DNA of 64,000 nt from Clostridium sp. UBA701 (lineage in GTDB: Bacteria; Bacillota; Clostridia; Clostridiales; Clostridiaceae): positions 310,001 through 374,000 of the forward strand of contig DBMJ01000016.1 in the NCBI GenBank assembly GCA_002298125.1, given 5' to 3'. Each line of letters begins with the position of its first letter. Positions within the stretch are counted from its first letter, which is position 1. Positions 16,561 through 25,186 of the stretch are shown piece after piece. The notes below the pieces were generated by a model. That model was not told the DNA's origin and searched no databases. It saw nothing but the letters and a program-made list of their open reading frames with translations. The position numbers and the translations under genes were made by a program.

Positions 16561-17358
16561 ATGTGTAGAATATTAAGAAGTATAGCAGCATTAGGAATTA
16601 TTGCAGCCGTTGCATTTTCAGCAACAGGCTGTAGCAACAGAGCAAAGGATGCAATGTCAAAGGAGAAACTTATACTTGGCTTTGATGATACCTTTGTTCC
16701 TATGGGTTATAAGGATGATAAGGGTGAGATAGTAGGTTTTGATATTGACCTTGCAAAGGAAGTATCAAAAAGAATAGGGAAGGAAATAACCTTTCAGTCT
16801 ATTGATTGGTCCATGAAGGAATCAGAGCTTAACTCAGGAAACATAGATCTTATATGGAATGGTTATAGCATAACTAAAGAGAGGGAAGGCAAAGTGAGCT
16901 TTACAAGGCCATACCTAGACAATAGACAAGTTATAATAACCTTAGCGGAGTCGAAAATAAACAGTAAAGCTGATTTGAAAGGCATGAAGGTTGGAGCTCA
17001 AAACGAGTCTAGTGCTGTAGATGCAATAAATATGGAACCTGAGCTCTTAAAGAGTTTTGAGGGTGGAAAGGTTTATACCTTTGAAACAAATAATGAAGCA
17101 TTGATGGATTTAGAAGCAAAAAGAATAGATGCTGTGGTAGCTGATGAAGTTCTGGCAAGATATTATATAAACAAAAAAGGTGCAGACAAATATAAAATAT
17201 TGAAGGACGATTTTGGAAGTGAAGCTTATGGCGTTGGTATAAGAAAAGGTGACAGTGCATTACTTGATAAGCTTAATAAAGCTTTTGACGATATGAAAAA
17301 AGATGGTACTGCTAAGAAAATTTCAGAAAAATGGTTTGGACAAGACATATTTAGATAG
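16561..17358 (+). CDS. Polar amino acid ABC transporter, substrate-binding lipoprotein
   Basis: A family 3 extracellular solute-binding protein of about 265 residues. The N-terminus is a lipoprotein signal with lipobox SATGC, so it is tethered outside the membrane. Family 3 hallmarks are GFDIDLAKEVSKRIG, the Arg-containing SITKEREGKVSFTRPY, and DAVVADEVL. ATG 16561 follows a run of G (GGGGGAT) by a suitable distance. An in-frame ATG at 16537 with AAAGGAT is a reasonable alternative. It starts a three-gene operon with permease and ATPase. The repeat copy C upstream carries a promoter-like sequence. Glutamine, cystine or another polar amino acid is likely. Confidence 0.9.
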   Translation: MCRILRSIAALGIIAAVAFSATGCSNRAKDAMSKEKLILGFDDTFVPMGYKDDKGEIVGFDIDLAKEVSKRIGKEITFQSIDWSMKESELNSGNIDLIWNGYSITKEREGKVSFTRPYLDNRQVIITLAESKINSKADLKGMKVGAQNESSAVDAINMEPELLKSFEGGKVYTFETNNEALMDLEAKRIDAVVADEVLARYYINKKGADKYKILKDDFGSEAYGVGIRKGDSALLDKLNKAFDDMKKDGTAKKISEKWFGQDIFR

Positions 17359-17370
17359 AGGTGCTTTTCT

Positions 17371-18012
17371 ATGAATAACTTAATTAATCTAATACCGCAA
17401 GTGCTGGAAGGACTAAAGGTAACTCTGCAAATTTTTATATTGACCTTGGTGCTTTCCATACCGCTTGGAATAGTGGTTACACAGGGACGATTATCAAAGA
17501 ATAAAATATTAAGCAAGTTAACAGGCTTTTATATTTTAATTATGAGAGGAACACCTCTGCTTTTGCAAATTGTATTTATATTCTTTGGTTTGCCTATCAT
17601 AGGTATAACCTTTAACAGATTTCCAGCTGCTATCCTAGCCTTTACACTTAATTATGCGGCTTATTTTGCAGAAATATTTAGGGCTGGAATAGCCTCTATA
17701 GAGGAAGGACAAGTAGAAGGAGCTAAAGTACTTGGCTTTTCTCAGAGGCATATATTTTTTAAAATAGTTCTTCCACAAGCTATTAAAAGAATACTTCCAG
17801 CAGTGGCCAATGAGATTATTACTCTTGTAAAGGATACTGCACTAGTATATGTAGTAGGACTAGACGAGCTTTTAAAAATTGGTAAAATAGCATCAAATAA
17901 AGAAGCTTCACTAATGCCGCTTTTATTAGTAGGAGTAATATATTTACTTATGATTGCAGTATTTAGTGAGCTCTTTAAAAAATTAGAAAAAACATATAGC
18001 TACTATGAGTAG
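17371..18012 (+). CDS. Polar amino acid ABC transporter permease (HisM/GlnP family)
   Basis: A 213-residue inner-membrane permease with about five hydrophobic segments. It has the family's N-terminal segment, the MRGTPLLLQIVFIFFGLP motif (about 51-68), and the cytoplasmic EAA loop EGQVEGAKVLGFSQRHIFFKIVLPQA, which docks the ATPase. It is 13 bases after the binding-protein gene and 13 bases before the ATPase gene, so the three are one operon. Confidence 0.92.
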   Translation: MNNLINLIPQVLEGLKVTLQIFILTLVLSIPLGIVVTQGRLSKNKILSKLTGFYILIMRGTPLLLQIVFIFFGLPIIGITFNRFPAAILAFTLNYAAYFAEIFRAGIASIEEGQVEGAKVLGFSQRHIFFKIVLPQAIKRILPAVANEIITLVKDTALVYVVGLDELLKIGKIASNKEASLMPLLLVGVIYLLMIAVFSELFKKLEKTYSYYE

Positions 18013-18024
18013 GGAGACGATATT

Positions 18025-18678
18025 ATGCTTGATATTATGCTTAAGGTAGAAGGATTAGAAAAAAGTTTTGGTGAAAATAAAGTACTAAAAGGTGTAAAGC
18101 TTGAAATTAAGAAGGGAGAAATTAATGTTATAGTAGGGCCTTCTGGGTGTGGAAAGACAACCCTTCTTAGATGCATAAGTGGATTAACAGAGCCTGATAA
18201 TGGTTCCATAATAATAAATAATCGGTATTTATATAAAAATGGGAAAAGGGCGCAAAAGAAGGAGGAGCTAGAAATAAGAAAAGATGTGGGGTTAGTCTTT
18301 CAAAACTTTAATTTATTTCCTCACATGAGTGTTCTAGAAAATATTACAGAAGCTCCAAGAGTAGTATTGGGCATGGGCAAGGAAGAGGCCAAGTATAAAG
18401 CCATAGAGATATTAGGTTTTTTAGGACTTGAGAGTAAGCAAAACAGCTATCCCTTTCAGCTCTCAGGAGGACAAAAGCAGAGAGTTGCAATAGCAAGAGC
18501 CCTTGTTATGGAACCTAAGCTTATATGCTTTGATGAGCCAACCTCTGCCTTAGATCCAAGTATGTCAGAAGAAATAGCAAATCTAATAAAAAGATTAAGT
18601 ATAGAAAAGTCTATGACAGTTTTGATTATTACCCATGATATGGCTTTCGCCAAAGAATGGCAGCCACATGAGTTATAA
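18025..18678 (+). pseudogene. Polar amino acid ABC ATPase (GlnQ-type), C-terminus replaced by repeat sequence
   Basis: Walker A GPSGCGKT (about 38-45), Q-loop FQNFNLFPH, signature LSGGQKQR, Walker B LICFDEP and the H-loop ITHD are all present, so the catalytic core is intact. After AFAKE the expected last 25 or so residues (ISDRV-FMDEGKI type) are missing. The frame enters repeat copy D and ends with EWQPHEL, the same tail as the broken Nudix gene at 4985. It could still work, since the lost part is peripheral, but it is clearly disrupted. Its 3' end overlaps the end of trpB on the other strand by six bases. Confidence 0.8.
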
Positions 18679-18707
18679 CTTATTGCACAGCATTTCCTTT
18701 ACCTGAT
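18656..18707 (+). repeat. REP-like repeat, copy D
   Basis: Shares the 29-bp core and a further 20 bp of the copies B/C extension. It forms the end of two genes on opposite strands: the truncated ATPase (plus) and trpB (minus). Confidence 0.85.
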
Positions 18708-19857
18708 ATACGTCCTTATCTCCTCTGCCAGAGAGGTTTACTATAATAATTTTATCCTTTGGCAATGCTTTAGCCAGTTTCATTGCATAGGCAATTGCAT
18801 GAGAGCTCTCTAAGGCGGGAATAATTCCTTCTGTTTTAGAAAGGGTCATAAAAGCATCCAAGGCCTCTTCATCTGTAATGGCTACATATTCTGCTCTTCC
18901 TGTTTCTTTATAATAGCTGTGTTCTGGACCAACACCAGGGTAATCAAGTCCTGCTGCCATGGAGTATACTGGAAGCGGATCTCCCTCTCCATCCTGTAGG
19001 GTGTAGCATTTAAAGCCATGAATAACTCCCACTGTACCCTTAGATAAGGAGGCAGCGTGCTCTTTTGTATGAAGCCCCTTACCTGCAGGCTCAACTCCTA
19101 TAATTTTCACTTCACTGTCATTTACAAAAGGGTGAAAAAGACCTATGGCATTGCTCCCGCCACCAACGCAAGCAACAACATAATCTGGTAATCTTTTTTC
19201 AGCAATCAATATTTGTTTTCGCGCTTCTTTTCCAATGATGCTTTGAAATTCCCTGACCATTGTAGGATAAGGATGAGGCCCTACTGCAGAGCCTAGTAGG
19301 TAAAAGGTATTATCAGCATGTTCTACAAAATCCTCTAGCGCAGCATCTACGGCATCCTTTAAAGTAGCATTACCCCTAGTTACAGGTATTACCTTGGCAC
19401 CTAAAAGCTCCATTCGAAATACATTTAGCTCCTGTCTTTTTGTATCTACCTCTCCCATGTAAATGACACATTCCATATCAAATAAAGCACAGACTGTGGC
19501 AGTAGCAACTCCGTGCTGGCCAGCTCCAGTTTCTGCAATAATTCTTTTTTTACCCATTTTTTTCGCTAAAAGAACTTGACCCATGGTGTTGTTTATTTTA
19601 TGTGCACCAGTATGATTCAAATCTTCTCTTTTAAGATATATCTTTGCTCCTCCGATTTTCGACGTAAGCATTTCGGAGAAGTAAAGAGGATTTTCTCTAC
19701 CTATATATTGCTTGTAGTAATAATCCAATTCCTTTAAAAAATTTTCGTCTTCAATGTACTTATAAAAATTTTCTTCCACCTCTTTTAAGACCTCTTTTAA
19801 CTGCTCAGGTACAAATGCTCCTCCAAATTGACCAAAATATCCATTGCTTCTTTCCAT
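18673..19857 (-). CDS. trpB: Tryptophan synthase beta chain
   Basis: TrpB condenses indole with serine on PLP to make tryptophan. The 394-residue protein has the PLP lysine in NHTGAHKINN (about 87), the GAGQHGVA motif, GGGSNAIG phosphate-binding loop and HAIAYAMKLAKALP near the end. It is a stand-alone trpB: no trpA or other trp gene is in the window. Its last codons (from about QVKEM) and stop lie inside repeat copy D, so the natural C-terminus may have been altered. Start follows GAGGAGG. A T-box leader upstream indicates induction when tRNA-Trp is uncharged. Confidence 0.95.
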   Translation of the reverse strand: MERSNGYFGQFGGAFVPEQLKEVLKEVEENFYKYIEDENFLKELDYYYKQYIGRENPLYFSEMLTSKIGGAKIYLKREDLNHTGAHKINNTMGQVLLAKKMGKKRIIAETGAGQHGVATATVCALFDMECVIYMGEVDTKRQELNVFRMELLGAKVIPVTRGNATLKDAVDAALEDFVEHADNTFYLLGSAVGPHPYPTMVREFQSIIGKEARKQILIAEKRLPDYVVACVGGGSNAIGLFHPFVNDSEVKIIGVEPAGKGLHTKEHAASLSKGTVGVIHGFKCYTLQDGEGDPLPVYSMAAGLDYPGVGPEHSYYKETGRAEYVAITDEEALDAFMTLSKTEGIIPALESSHAIAYAMKLAKALPKDKIIIVNLSGRGDKDVYQVKEMLCNKL

Positions 19858-19933
19858 AGTGTGAACCTCCTCTTAAAATTATTATTATACATAAGGTGCA
19901 AAGCAGAAAAAATGAGGTCAAATGAAGTAAAAT

Positions 19934-20215
19934 AAAAAGTCCTCTATGCATAAATACATTATGCATAGAGGACGAAATACTCGCGGTGCCACCTCAAATT
20001 GGTTATAAAGAATAACCCTCTCTTTCAGATACGGGACACATCTATCCGATATCCTATCTCTGTAACGGGAGAAACCGTGTCACCTACTGCTATTTCGGAT
20101 CCAACTCATAAGCCCATTCAGTAAGCTTTTGAATATCGGACTCACACCAATGCCGACTCTCTGAAAATCTCAAACCTACTTACTCTTCTTATTCACTGCT
20201 TTAACAATATATGTT
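19934..20215 (-). promoter_or_regulatory. T-box riboswitch leader of trpB (tRNA-Trp sensing)
   Basis: On the minus strand the leader has the stem I apical pattern AGAGAGTCGG...GGTGTGAG (about 20137-20162), a TGG triplet after GAA at 20114-20116 as the likely specifier codon, the conserved T-box GAGGTGGCACCGCGAG (19980-19995), and the terminator below. Uncharged tRNA-Trp would stabilise the antiterminator and switch on trpB. Specifier placement is by eye; a second TGG at 20101-20103 is the alternative. Confidence 0.9.
19939..19973 (-). terminator. Regulated terminator of the trpB T-box
   Basis: On the minus strand GTCCTCTATGCATA pairs with TATGCATAGAGGAC, a 14-bp stem followed by TTTTTATTTT. 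Confidence 0.92.
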
Positions 20216-20221
20216 TCACTG

Positions 20222-20250
20222 AGTATATCGAAAAAATTAACAAATGTCAA
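20222..20250 (-). promoter_or_regulatory. Sigma-A promoter of the trpB transcript
   Basis: Minus-strand TTGACA (20245-20250), 17-bp spacer, TATACT (20222-20227). It starts transcription just before the T-box and ends six bases from repeat copy E. Confidence 0.85.
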
Positions 20251-20255
20251 CCTAA

Positions 20256-20285
20256 AATGGCAGCCACATGAGTTATAACTTATTG
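20256..20285 (+). repeat. REP-like repeat, short copy E
   Basis: A 30-bp core copy, same orientation as D. D and E bracket the whole trpB unit with its promoter and T-box. Confidence 0.85.
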
Positions 20286-20378
20286 AAAGAGTAACTTGAC
20301 AAAACAGGAAAAGTACTGCGGCAATTTCTGTGGTAACATATAATTACTGCAGTGAAAACAATAGATTTAAGGAGGTAC

Positions 20379-21290
20379 ATGTACCTGATGGACTACATAG
20401 ATTTAATTCAAAAAACAATTGATTATATAGAGGATAGAATTACTGAAAAAATTGTGGTGGAGGAGCTTGCCAATATTTCAGGCTTTTCCACTTATCATTA
20501 TTACAGAATATTTCACAGCTTTGTTGGCATACCGGTTATGGAATATGTTACTAGAAGAAAGCTTGTGCATGCTCTTTTTAACCTGAGCAAGGGGGAGAAG
20601 ATAGTTGATATTGCCTTAAACTACGGTTTTGAAACTCACGCTGGCTTTACAAAGGCTTTTAAAAAGTGCTTTGGATATTCCCCTAATTTTTATAGAATTC
20701 ATGCGCCGGAAGGGTTTCCTCAAAAGGTGAACCTGAGAATTCTTAAAGAAAATAATATTGGAGGAGTTGTAATGGAACCTAAAATTGTTACCAGAGATGC
20801 TTTTAAAATAGTTGGATATGAATTTAAAACTACCTTAAGAAATAATGCCTATTCAAGGGATATTCCTGCCTTTTGGGACAAATGTAATCTTGAGGACAAG
20901 GAGAGCAGATTATATGCCACTCAGGACGTTCCAAGGCATGGTGAATATGGGATTTGCGTTAATACTAATATGGAAAATGATGAGTTTTCCTATGTGCTAG
21001 GTGTGGAGGTCATTAATTTTAATAAGGCGGAGGAGGAAATGTATAAGCTTAAGGTGCCAGAAGCAACCTATGCTGTATTTACAACTCCAGCAGTGCCAGA
21101 GGAGGATTTTGTAGCCTCCATTAATGGAACCTGGAAGTATATTCTGCAGGAATGGTTTCCAAACTCAGGCTATGAAATTGATGGCACCAAGTTAGACTTT
21201 GAGTTTTATGATGAGCGCTGCCACCCTTGGCAGTATGAAAAATTGTGCATGGACATTTATATACCTGTAAAAAGGATGGGAAGATCTTAA
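20379..21290 (+). CDS. AraC-family regulator with GyrI-like effector domain
   Basis: The N-terminal third is an AraC DNA-binding domain with two helix-turn-helix motifs (VVEELANISGFSTYHYYRIFHSFVG and KIVDIALNYGFETHAGFTKAFKKCFG). The rest, from about residue 125, is a GyrI-like ligand-binding domain (EPKIVTRDAFKIVGYEFKT; ending WQYEKLCMDIYIPV), as in Rob and multidrug-responsive activators. ATG 20379 lies just after AAGGAGG; an in-frame GTG at 20352 precedes that site. The stop overlaps the start of the MFS exporter by one base (TAATG), so it probably controls that exporter in response to a small hydrophobic or cationic compound. Confidence 0.9.
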   Translation: MYLMDYIDLIQKTIDYIEDRITEKIVVEELANISGFSTYHYYRIFHSFVGIPVMEYVTRRKLVHALFNLSKGEKIVDIALNYGFETHAGFTKAFKKCFGYSPNFYRIHAPEGFPQKVNLRILKENNIGGVVMEPKIVTRDAFKIVGYEFKTTLRNNAYSRDIPAFWDKCNLEDKESRLYATQDVPRHGEYGICVNTNMENDEFSYVLGVEVINFNKAEEEMYKLKVPEATYAVFTTPAVPEEDFVASINGTWKYILQEWFPNSGYEIDGTKLDFEFYDERCHPWQYEKLCMDIYIPVKRMGRS

Positions 21291-22516
21291 TGATAAAAAA
21301 ACTTTCTGCATATAGAACTTATTTATTGTTTTCAGCTGCTTCAGCATTGCTGTTTTCACTAGTTTTTACAGTGAATATGGTGTATCAGGTTGAAGTAATT
21401 GGGTTAAATCCACTTCAGCTGATACTTGTGGGGACAACTCTGGAGGTAGCCTGCTTCCTGTTTGAAATCCCAACAGGCATAGTAGCGGATATTTACAGCC
21501 GTAAATTATCTGTAATTATAGGTATTGTCTTAATAGGACTAGGTTTTACCTTGGAGGGCACTGTACCGAGGTTTGCTGCTGTACTTGTGGCTCAAGTACT
21601 TTGGGGAGTGGGCTATACCTTTATAAGTGGTGCCATAGATGCTTGGATTGCAGAGGAAGATAAATCCATAAGCTTAGATAAGATATATATAAAAGGGGCC
21701 CAAGTTGGTCAGATAGCTTCAATAGTAGGTATAATATTAAGCACCGCTTTGGGTAATTTTTCAATAAGGCTGCCCATTGCAGCAGGAGGAAGCTTGTTTA
21801 TCATGCTGGCATTGTTTTTGTTTTTGTACATGCCTGAAGACAATTTTAAACCCTCAGCCCCTGAAGATTTAAGCACCTTTAGAAAGATGGGACATACCTT
21901 AAAGTCCAGTATGGGTTTTATAAAAAGTAAAAAAATAATAATACTGCTACTTTCTGTAACCCTATTTTACGGCTTATCTAGTGAAGGCTACGACAGGCTT
22001 TCCACAGCTCACTTTTTAAAGGATACAATGCTGCCTAAGCTTGGCAAACTTCAACCTGTAACTTGGTTTGGAATCTTTGGCATAGCAGGAATGCTCTTAA
22101 GTGCCTTAGCGATGCAGCTAATCATCAAGCAGCTAGAGAAGAACAATAAACTCCAAAGCGCAGGAATACTTTTAGCCACAAATATATTCTACATATTGTG
22201 TATGATAGTATTTGCACTTACAAGAAATTTTGGATTGATGTTAGTGGCTTATTTGTCTACAAACATGTTCAGAACCATAAATGAGCCTATATTTAATGCA
22301 TGGCTTAACAACCACATTGAAGACAGTGCAAGAGCTACAGTACTTTCCACCAATGGTCAGCTGAATGCTCTAGGACAGATTTTAGGAGGACCAATCATTG
22401 GAATTATAGCCACTAAATATTCCATAAGTATGGGTATTGCCTGTACAGCCTTGCTTGTTACGCCTGTGATAGTCTTGTATGGTATAATAAAGGTATATGA
22501 GAACAATAAAAGCTGA
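21290..22516 (+). CDS. MFS transporter, probable drug exporter
   Basis: A 408-residue protein with about 12 hydrophobic segments. The loop 2-3 motif is seen as EIPTGIVADIYSRKLS. The sequence resembles the tetracycline/multidrug-type MFS families of Firmicutes. The start codon ATG 21290 overlaps the stop of the AraC/GyrI regulator gene, indicating translational coupling. The GyrI-type regulator supports a multidrug efflux role. Substrate unknown. Confidence 0.85.
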   Translation: MIKKLSAYRTYLLFSAASALLFSLVFTVNMVYQVEVIGLNPLQLILVGTTLEVACFLFEIPTGIVADIYSRKLSVIIGIVLIGLGFTLEGTVPRFAAVLVAQVLWGVGYTFISGAIDAWIAEEDKSISLDKIYIKGAQVGQIASIVGIILSTALGNFSIRLPIAAGGSLFIMLALFLFLYMPEDNFKPSAPEDLSTFRKMGHTLKSSMGFIKSKKIIILLLSVTLFYGLSSEGYDRLSTAHFLKDTMLPKLGKLQPVTWFGIFGIAGMLLSALAMQLIIKQLEKNNKLQSAGILLATNIFYILCMIVFALTRNFGLMLVAYLSTNMFRTINEPIFNAWLNNHIEDSARATVLSTNGQLNALGQILGGPIIGIIATKYSISMGIACTALLVTPVIVLYGIIKVYENNKS

Positions 22517-22623
22517 GCCTGTATATCCTATTGCATATAATAAATTCTTAGCAGTTAATAAACAATGATGAACAGAATTATCTAAAAGAGTATCATAAAA
22601 AACGAATTTAGGAGAATATCCAA

Positions 22624-23331
22624 ATGTATAAAATCATGCTAATTGAAGACGATATGACCCTCACCACCCTCATAAAAGAAACCCTTGAAAAATACGATTA
22701 CCAAGTATGTATTCCAAAGGAGCTAAGAAATATTGAAGAGCAGTTTAAACAGGCAAAACCTGATTTAGTCCTTCTAGATATAAACCTCCCTTACTATGAT
22801 GGCTTTTACATCTGCCGAGCCATAAGGCACGAAAGCAGCGTACCCATAATATTTATCTCCGCAAGAAATGGTGAGATGGATCAGATTATGGGTATTGAAA
22901 TTGGGGCGGATGACTATATCATAAAACCCTTCAGTATTGAAATATTAATGGTAAAAGTTAAATCGGTACTAAGAAGAGCATACGGGGACTATGTAGGAAG
23001 TGGTGAAGGGAAAACAGTTATTAACTCATTTTACATAGATGAAAAAAGCTTCAAAATGCATTACAAAACCCAGAGTGTAGAACTTACAAAAACTGAATTA
23101 AAACTAGTCAAAAAGCTTTTTGACAATAGGGACAAGGTAATAGCTAGAGAAGAGCTCCTAGAAGAAATGTGGGACGAAAGCTTCATTGCTGGTGATAATG
23201 CGTTGACCGTCAATATAACTAGAATTAAAGGCAAGCTTTCCTCACTTGGAATAATTGATATTATAAAAACAAAAAGAGGTGCAGGATATTATTTTGATAC
23301 TGAGGTTCTGAAAGGGGCTTGCAATGAATAA
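22624..23331 (+). CDS. OmpR-family response regulator (BceR-like)
   Basis: A 235-residue regulator with a receiver domain (acidic pair EDD at 8-10, phospho-acceptor Asp in LVLLDINLP at about 54, Lys in IIKPFS at about 102) and a C-terminal winged helix ending TKRGAGYYFD. It heads a regulator-kinase-ATPase-permease set (22624-27098), the arrangement of Bce modules that sense and expel cell-wall-active peptides such as bacitracin. The kinase start codon lies inside its last codons. Confidence 0.92.
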   Translation: MYKIMLIEDDMTLTTLIKETLEKYDYQVCIPKELRNIEEQFKQAKPDLVLLDINLPYYDGFYICRAIRHESSVPIIFISARNGEMDQIMGIEIGADDYIIKPFSIEILMVKVKSVLRRAYGDYVGSGEGKTVINSFYIDEKSFKMHYKTQSVELTKTELKLVKKLFDNRDKVIAREELLEEMWDESFIAGDNALTVNITRIKGKLSSLGIIDIIKTKRGAGYYFDTEVLKGACNE

Positions 23332-24341
23332 GAGGCTGATTATTAGTTTTCTAAAAGATAGGTCAAACAATTATAGTACTGTTTATGCTAAATACTGCTG
23401 TGATGATATTGTTTTTTAATGTGGCACCTGGCACAAGAAAGGAAGTTTTTTACCCTTTAATGCTGTCAGGCTTTTTCATGATAGTGCTCCTAATTAGTGA
23501 ATGGGTAAAATATTATAGCTTTAATCATAGCCTGCAAAGGATGTCATGCAATCTTAATGAAGATTTAAGGCCCATTACTGAGGAGCAAAAAGCAATAAAT
23601 AGAATTATGACTACAGCTTATGAAATATATACCTCAGAAGTAAGTCAAATTAAAGCAAAGAACAAAAACAAGAGCTATTTTATCTCTCAATGGATTCATA
23701 ATCTTAAGACCCCCATTTCAGTTATTGATCTCATTGCGCAAAAATGCAGACTTGAAGATAAAGACCCTTATGAGGCTATAGAGAATATCACGCAGGAAAA
23801 CAAAAAACTTAATAGCAGCCTAGAACAAGTGCTCACTATCATAAGATTAGATGACTTTGAAAAGGATTACGAACCACAGTGTATTGACCTAGTTCAATCC
23901 ATAAAGAAGCTTTTAAATGATAGAAAGAAGCAGTTTATATATAGCGGCGTGTTCCCTGAATTAAAATGTGAAACCGACGAAATGCTTGTGCTCACGGATG
24001 AAAAATGGAATATGCATATGCTTGAGCAAATTATTTCTAATGCTATTAAGTATTCTACGGAAGAGGGAAAAACCAAGAAAATTTACATAGATATTTCACA
24101 CAATATGGACAACACTCTTCTTACCATAAGGGATGAGGGCATAGGTATACCCTCGTATGATATGGACAGAATATTTGAGCCCTTTTTCACTGGGGAAAAC
24201 GGTAGAAAATATCGAGGTACCACAGGCATAGGACTTTATGTTTGTTCGGAAATTGCAAAGAAGCTAGGGCATGAGATAATCGCTAAGTCAAAGCTTACTA
24301 TGGGTACTGAATTCACAATTAAGTATATTACAAAATTGTAA
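23324..24341 (+). pseudogene. Intramembrane-sensing histidine kinase (BceS-like) with a 1-base frameshift
   Basis: The gene appears to start at ATG 23324, overlapping the regulator gene by eight bases, and reads MNKRLIISFLKDRSN before running out of frame. Continuing one base later gives IIVLFMLNTAVMILFFN, the first membrane helix of a BceS kinase. One extra base near 23366-23370 (in AAACAA) explains the break. From 23385 the frame is open: a second membrane helix, phospho-acceptor His in SQWIHNLKTPIS and ATPase motifs (NAIKYSTE, DEGIGIP, GIGLYV). Either a sequencing error or a real mutation. An ATG at 23385 could give a shortened protein but has no ribosome-binding site. Confidence 0.7.
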
Positions 24342-24421
24342 TGTTGTATTAACCTTTGGCGAGGGCTGTTTTGGGTTAGGTGAATTAATATGTATACATA
24401 AGACAAGAGGAGGTAATCTAG

Positions 24422-25186
24422 GTGTGTGTTTTAGAAGCTGATAATCTAGTAAAAGTATACAAGGGCAGTAATGAAATAAGCTCCACAAAAGCTTTAGATG
24501 GCCTGAGCCTTAAGGTTAAAAAAGAAGAATTCATCGCCATAATGGGACCCTCAGGAAGCGGGAAAACAACGTTGCTTAATATATTAAATGGTATAGATAA
24601 GCCTAATTCAGGTTGGGTGAATATATCTGGGAATAAAATTAGTCATATGAACCGTGATGAGCTGGCACTATTTAGACGAAAGCATTTAGGCTTTGTATTT
24701 CAAGAGTTTAATTTATTAGACAGCCTTACTTTAAAAGAAAATATAATGCTCCCACTCATAATGGATGGCAGAGCTACGGAGGAAATGGAACAAAAGGCAG
24801 GAAATATAATGTCCTTATTTGATATTAAGAGCATTGGTAATAAGTATCCCTGTAATGTATCTGGGGGACAGCAGCAAAGGGCAGCAGTGGCAAGGGCTAT
24901 AGTTAATGATCCAGATATCATATTTGCAGATGAGCCTACGGGAAACTTAGATTCAAAGTCTGCCAAGGATGTTATGAGCTGCTTTAAAAAGATGAATGAG
25001 GAGGGTGGAAGTACTATTCTTCTTGTAACTCATGATGTATTTACTGCAAGCTACTGTAAAAAAGTAATCTTCATTAAGGATGGACGCATACATCTAGAAC
25101 TTGTGAGAAAGGGTGAAAGAAAGGAATTTTTCCAGAGTATATTAGACTGCCTCACAGTGCTAGGAGGTGAGCGCAATGACCTTTAA
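24422..25186 (+). CDS. Bce-type peptide-resistance ABC transporter, ATPase
   Basis: A 254-residue ATPase of the MacB/BceA group: Walker A GPSGSGKT (about 42-49), Q-loop FQEFNLLDSL, signature VSGGQQQR, Walker B IIFADEPTGNLDSKS and switch His in VTHD. GTG start after GAGGAGG. Its end overlaps the beginning of the permease gene. Works with the permease at 25176 and the two-component system upstream against membrane- or lipid II-targeting peptides. Confidence 0.93.
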   Translation: MCVLEADNLVKVYKGSNEISSTKALDGLSLKVKKEEFIAIMGPSGSGKTTLLNILNGIDKPNSGWVNISGNKISHMNRDELALFRRKHLGFVFQEFNLLDSLTLKENIMLPLIMDGRATEEMEQKAGNIMSLFDIKSIGNKYPCNVSGGQQQRAAVARAIVNDPDIIFADEPTGNLDSKSAKDVMSCFKKMNEEGGSTILLVTHDVFTASYCKKVIFIKDGRIHLELVRKGERKEFFQSILDCLTVLGGERNDL

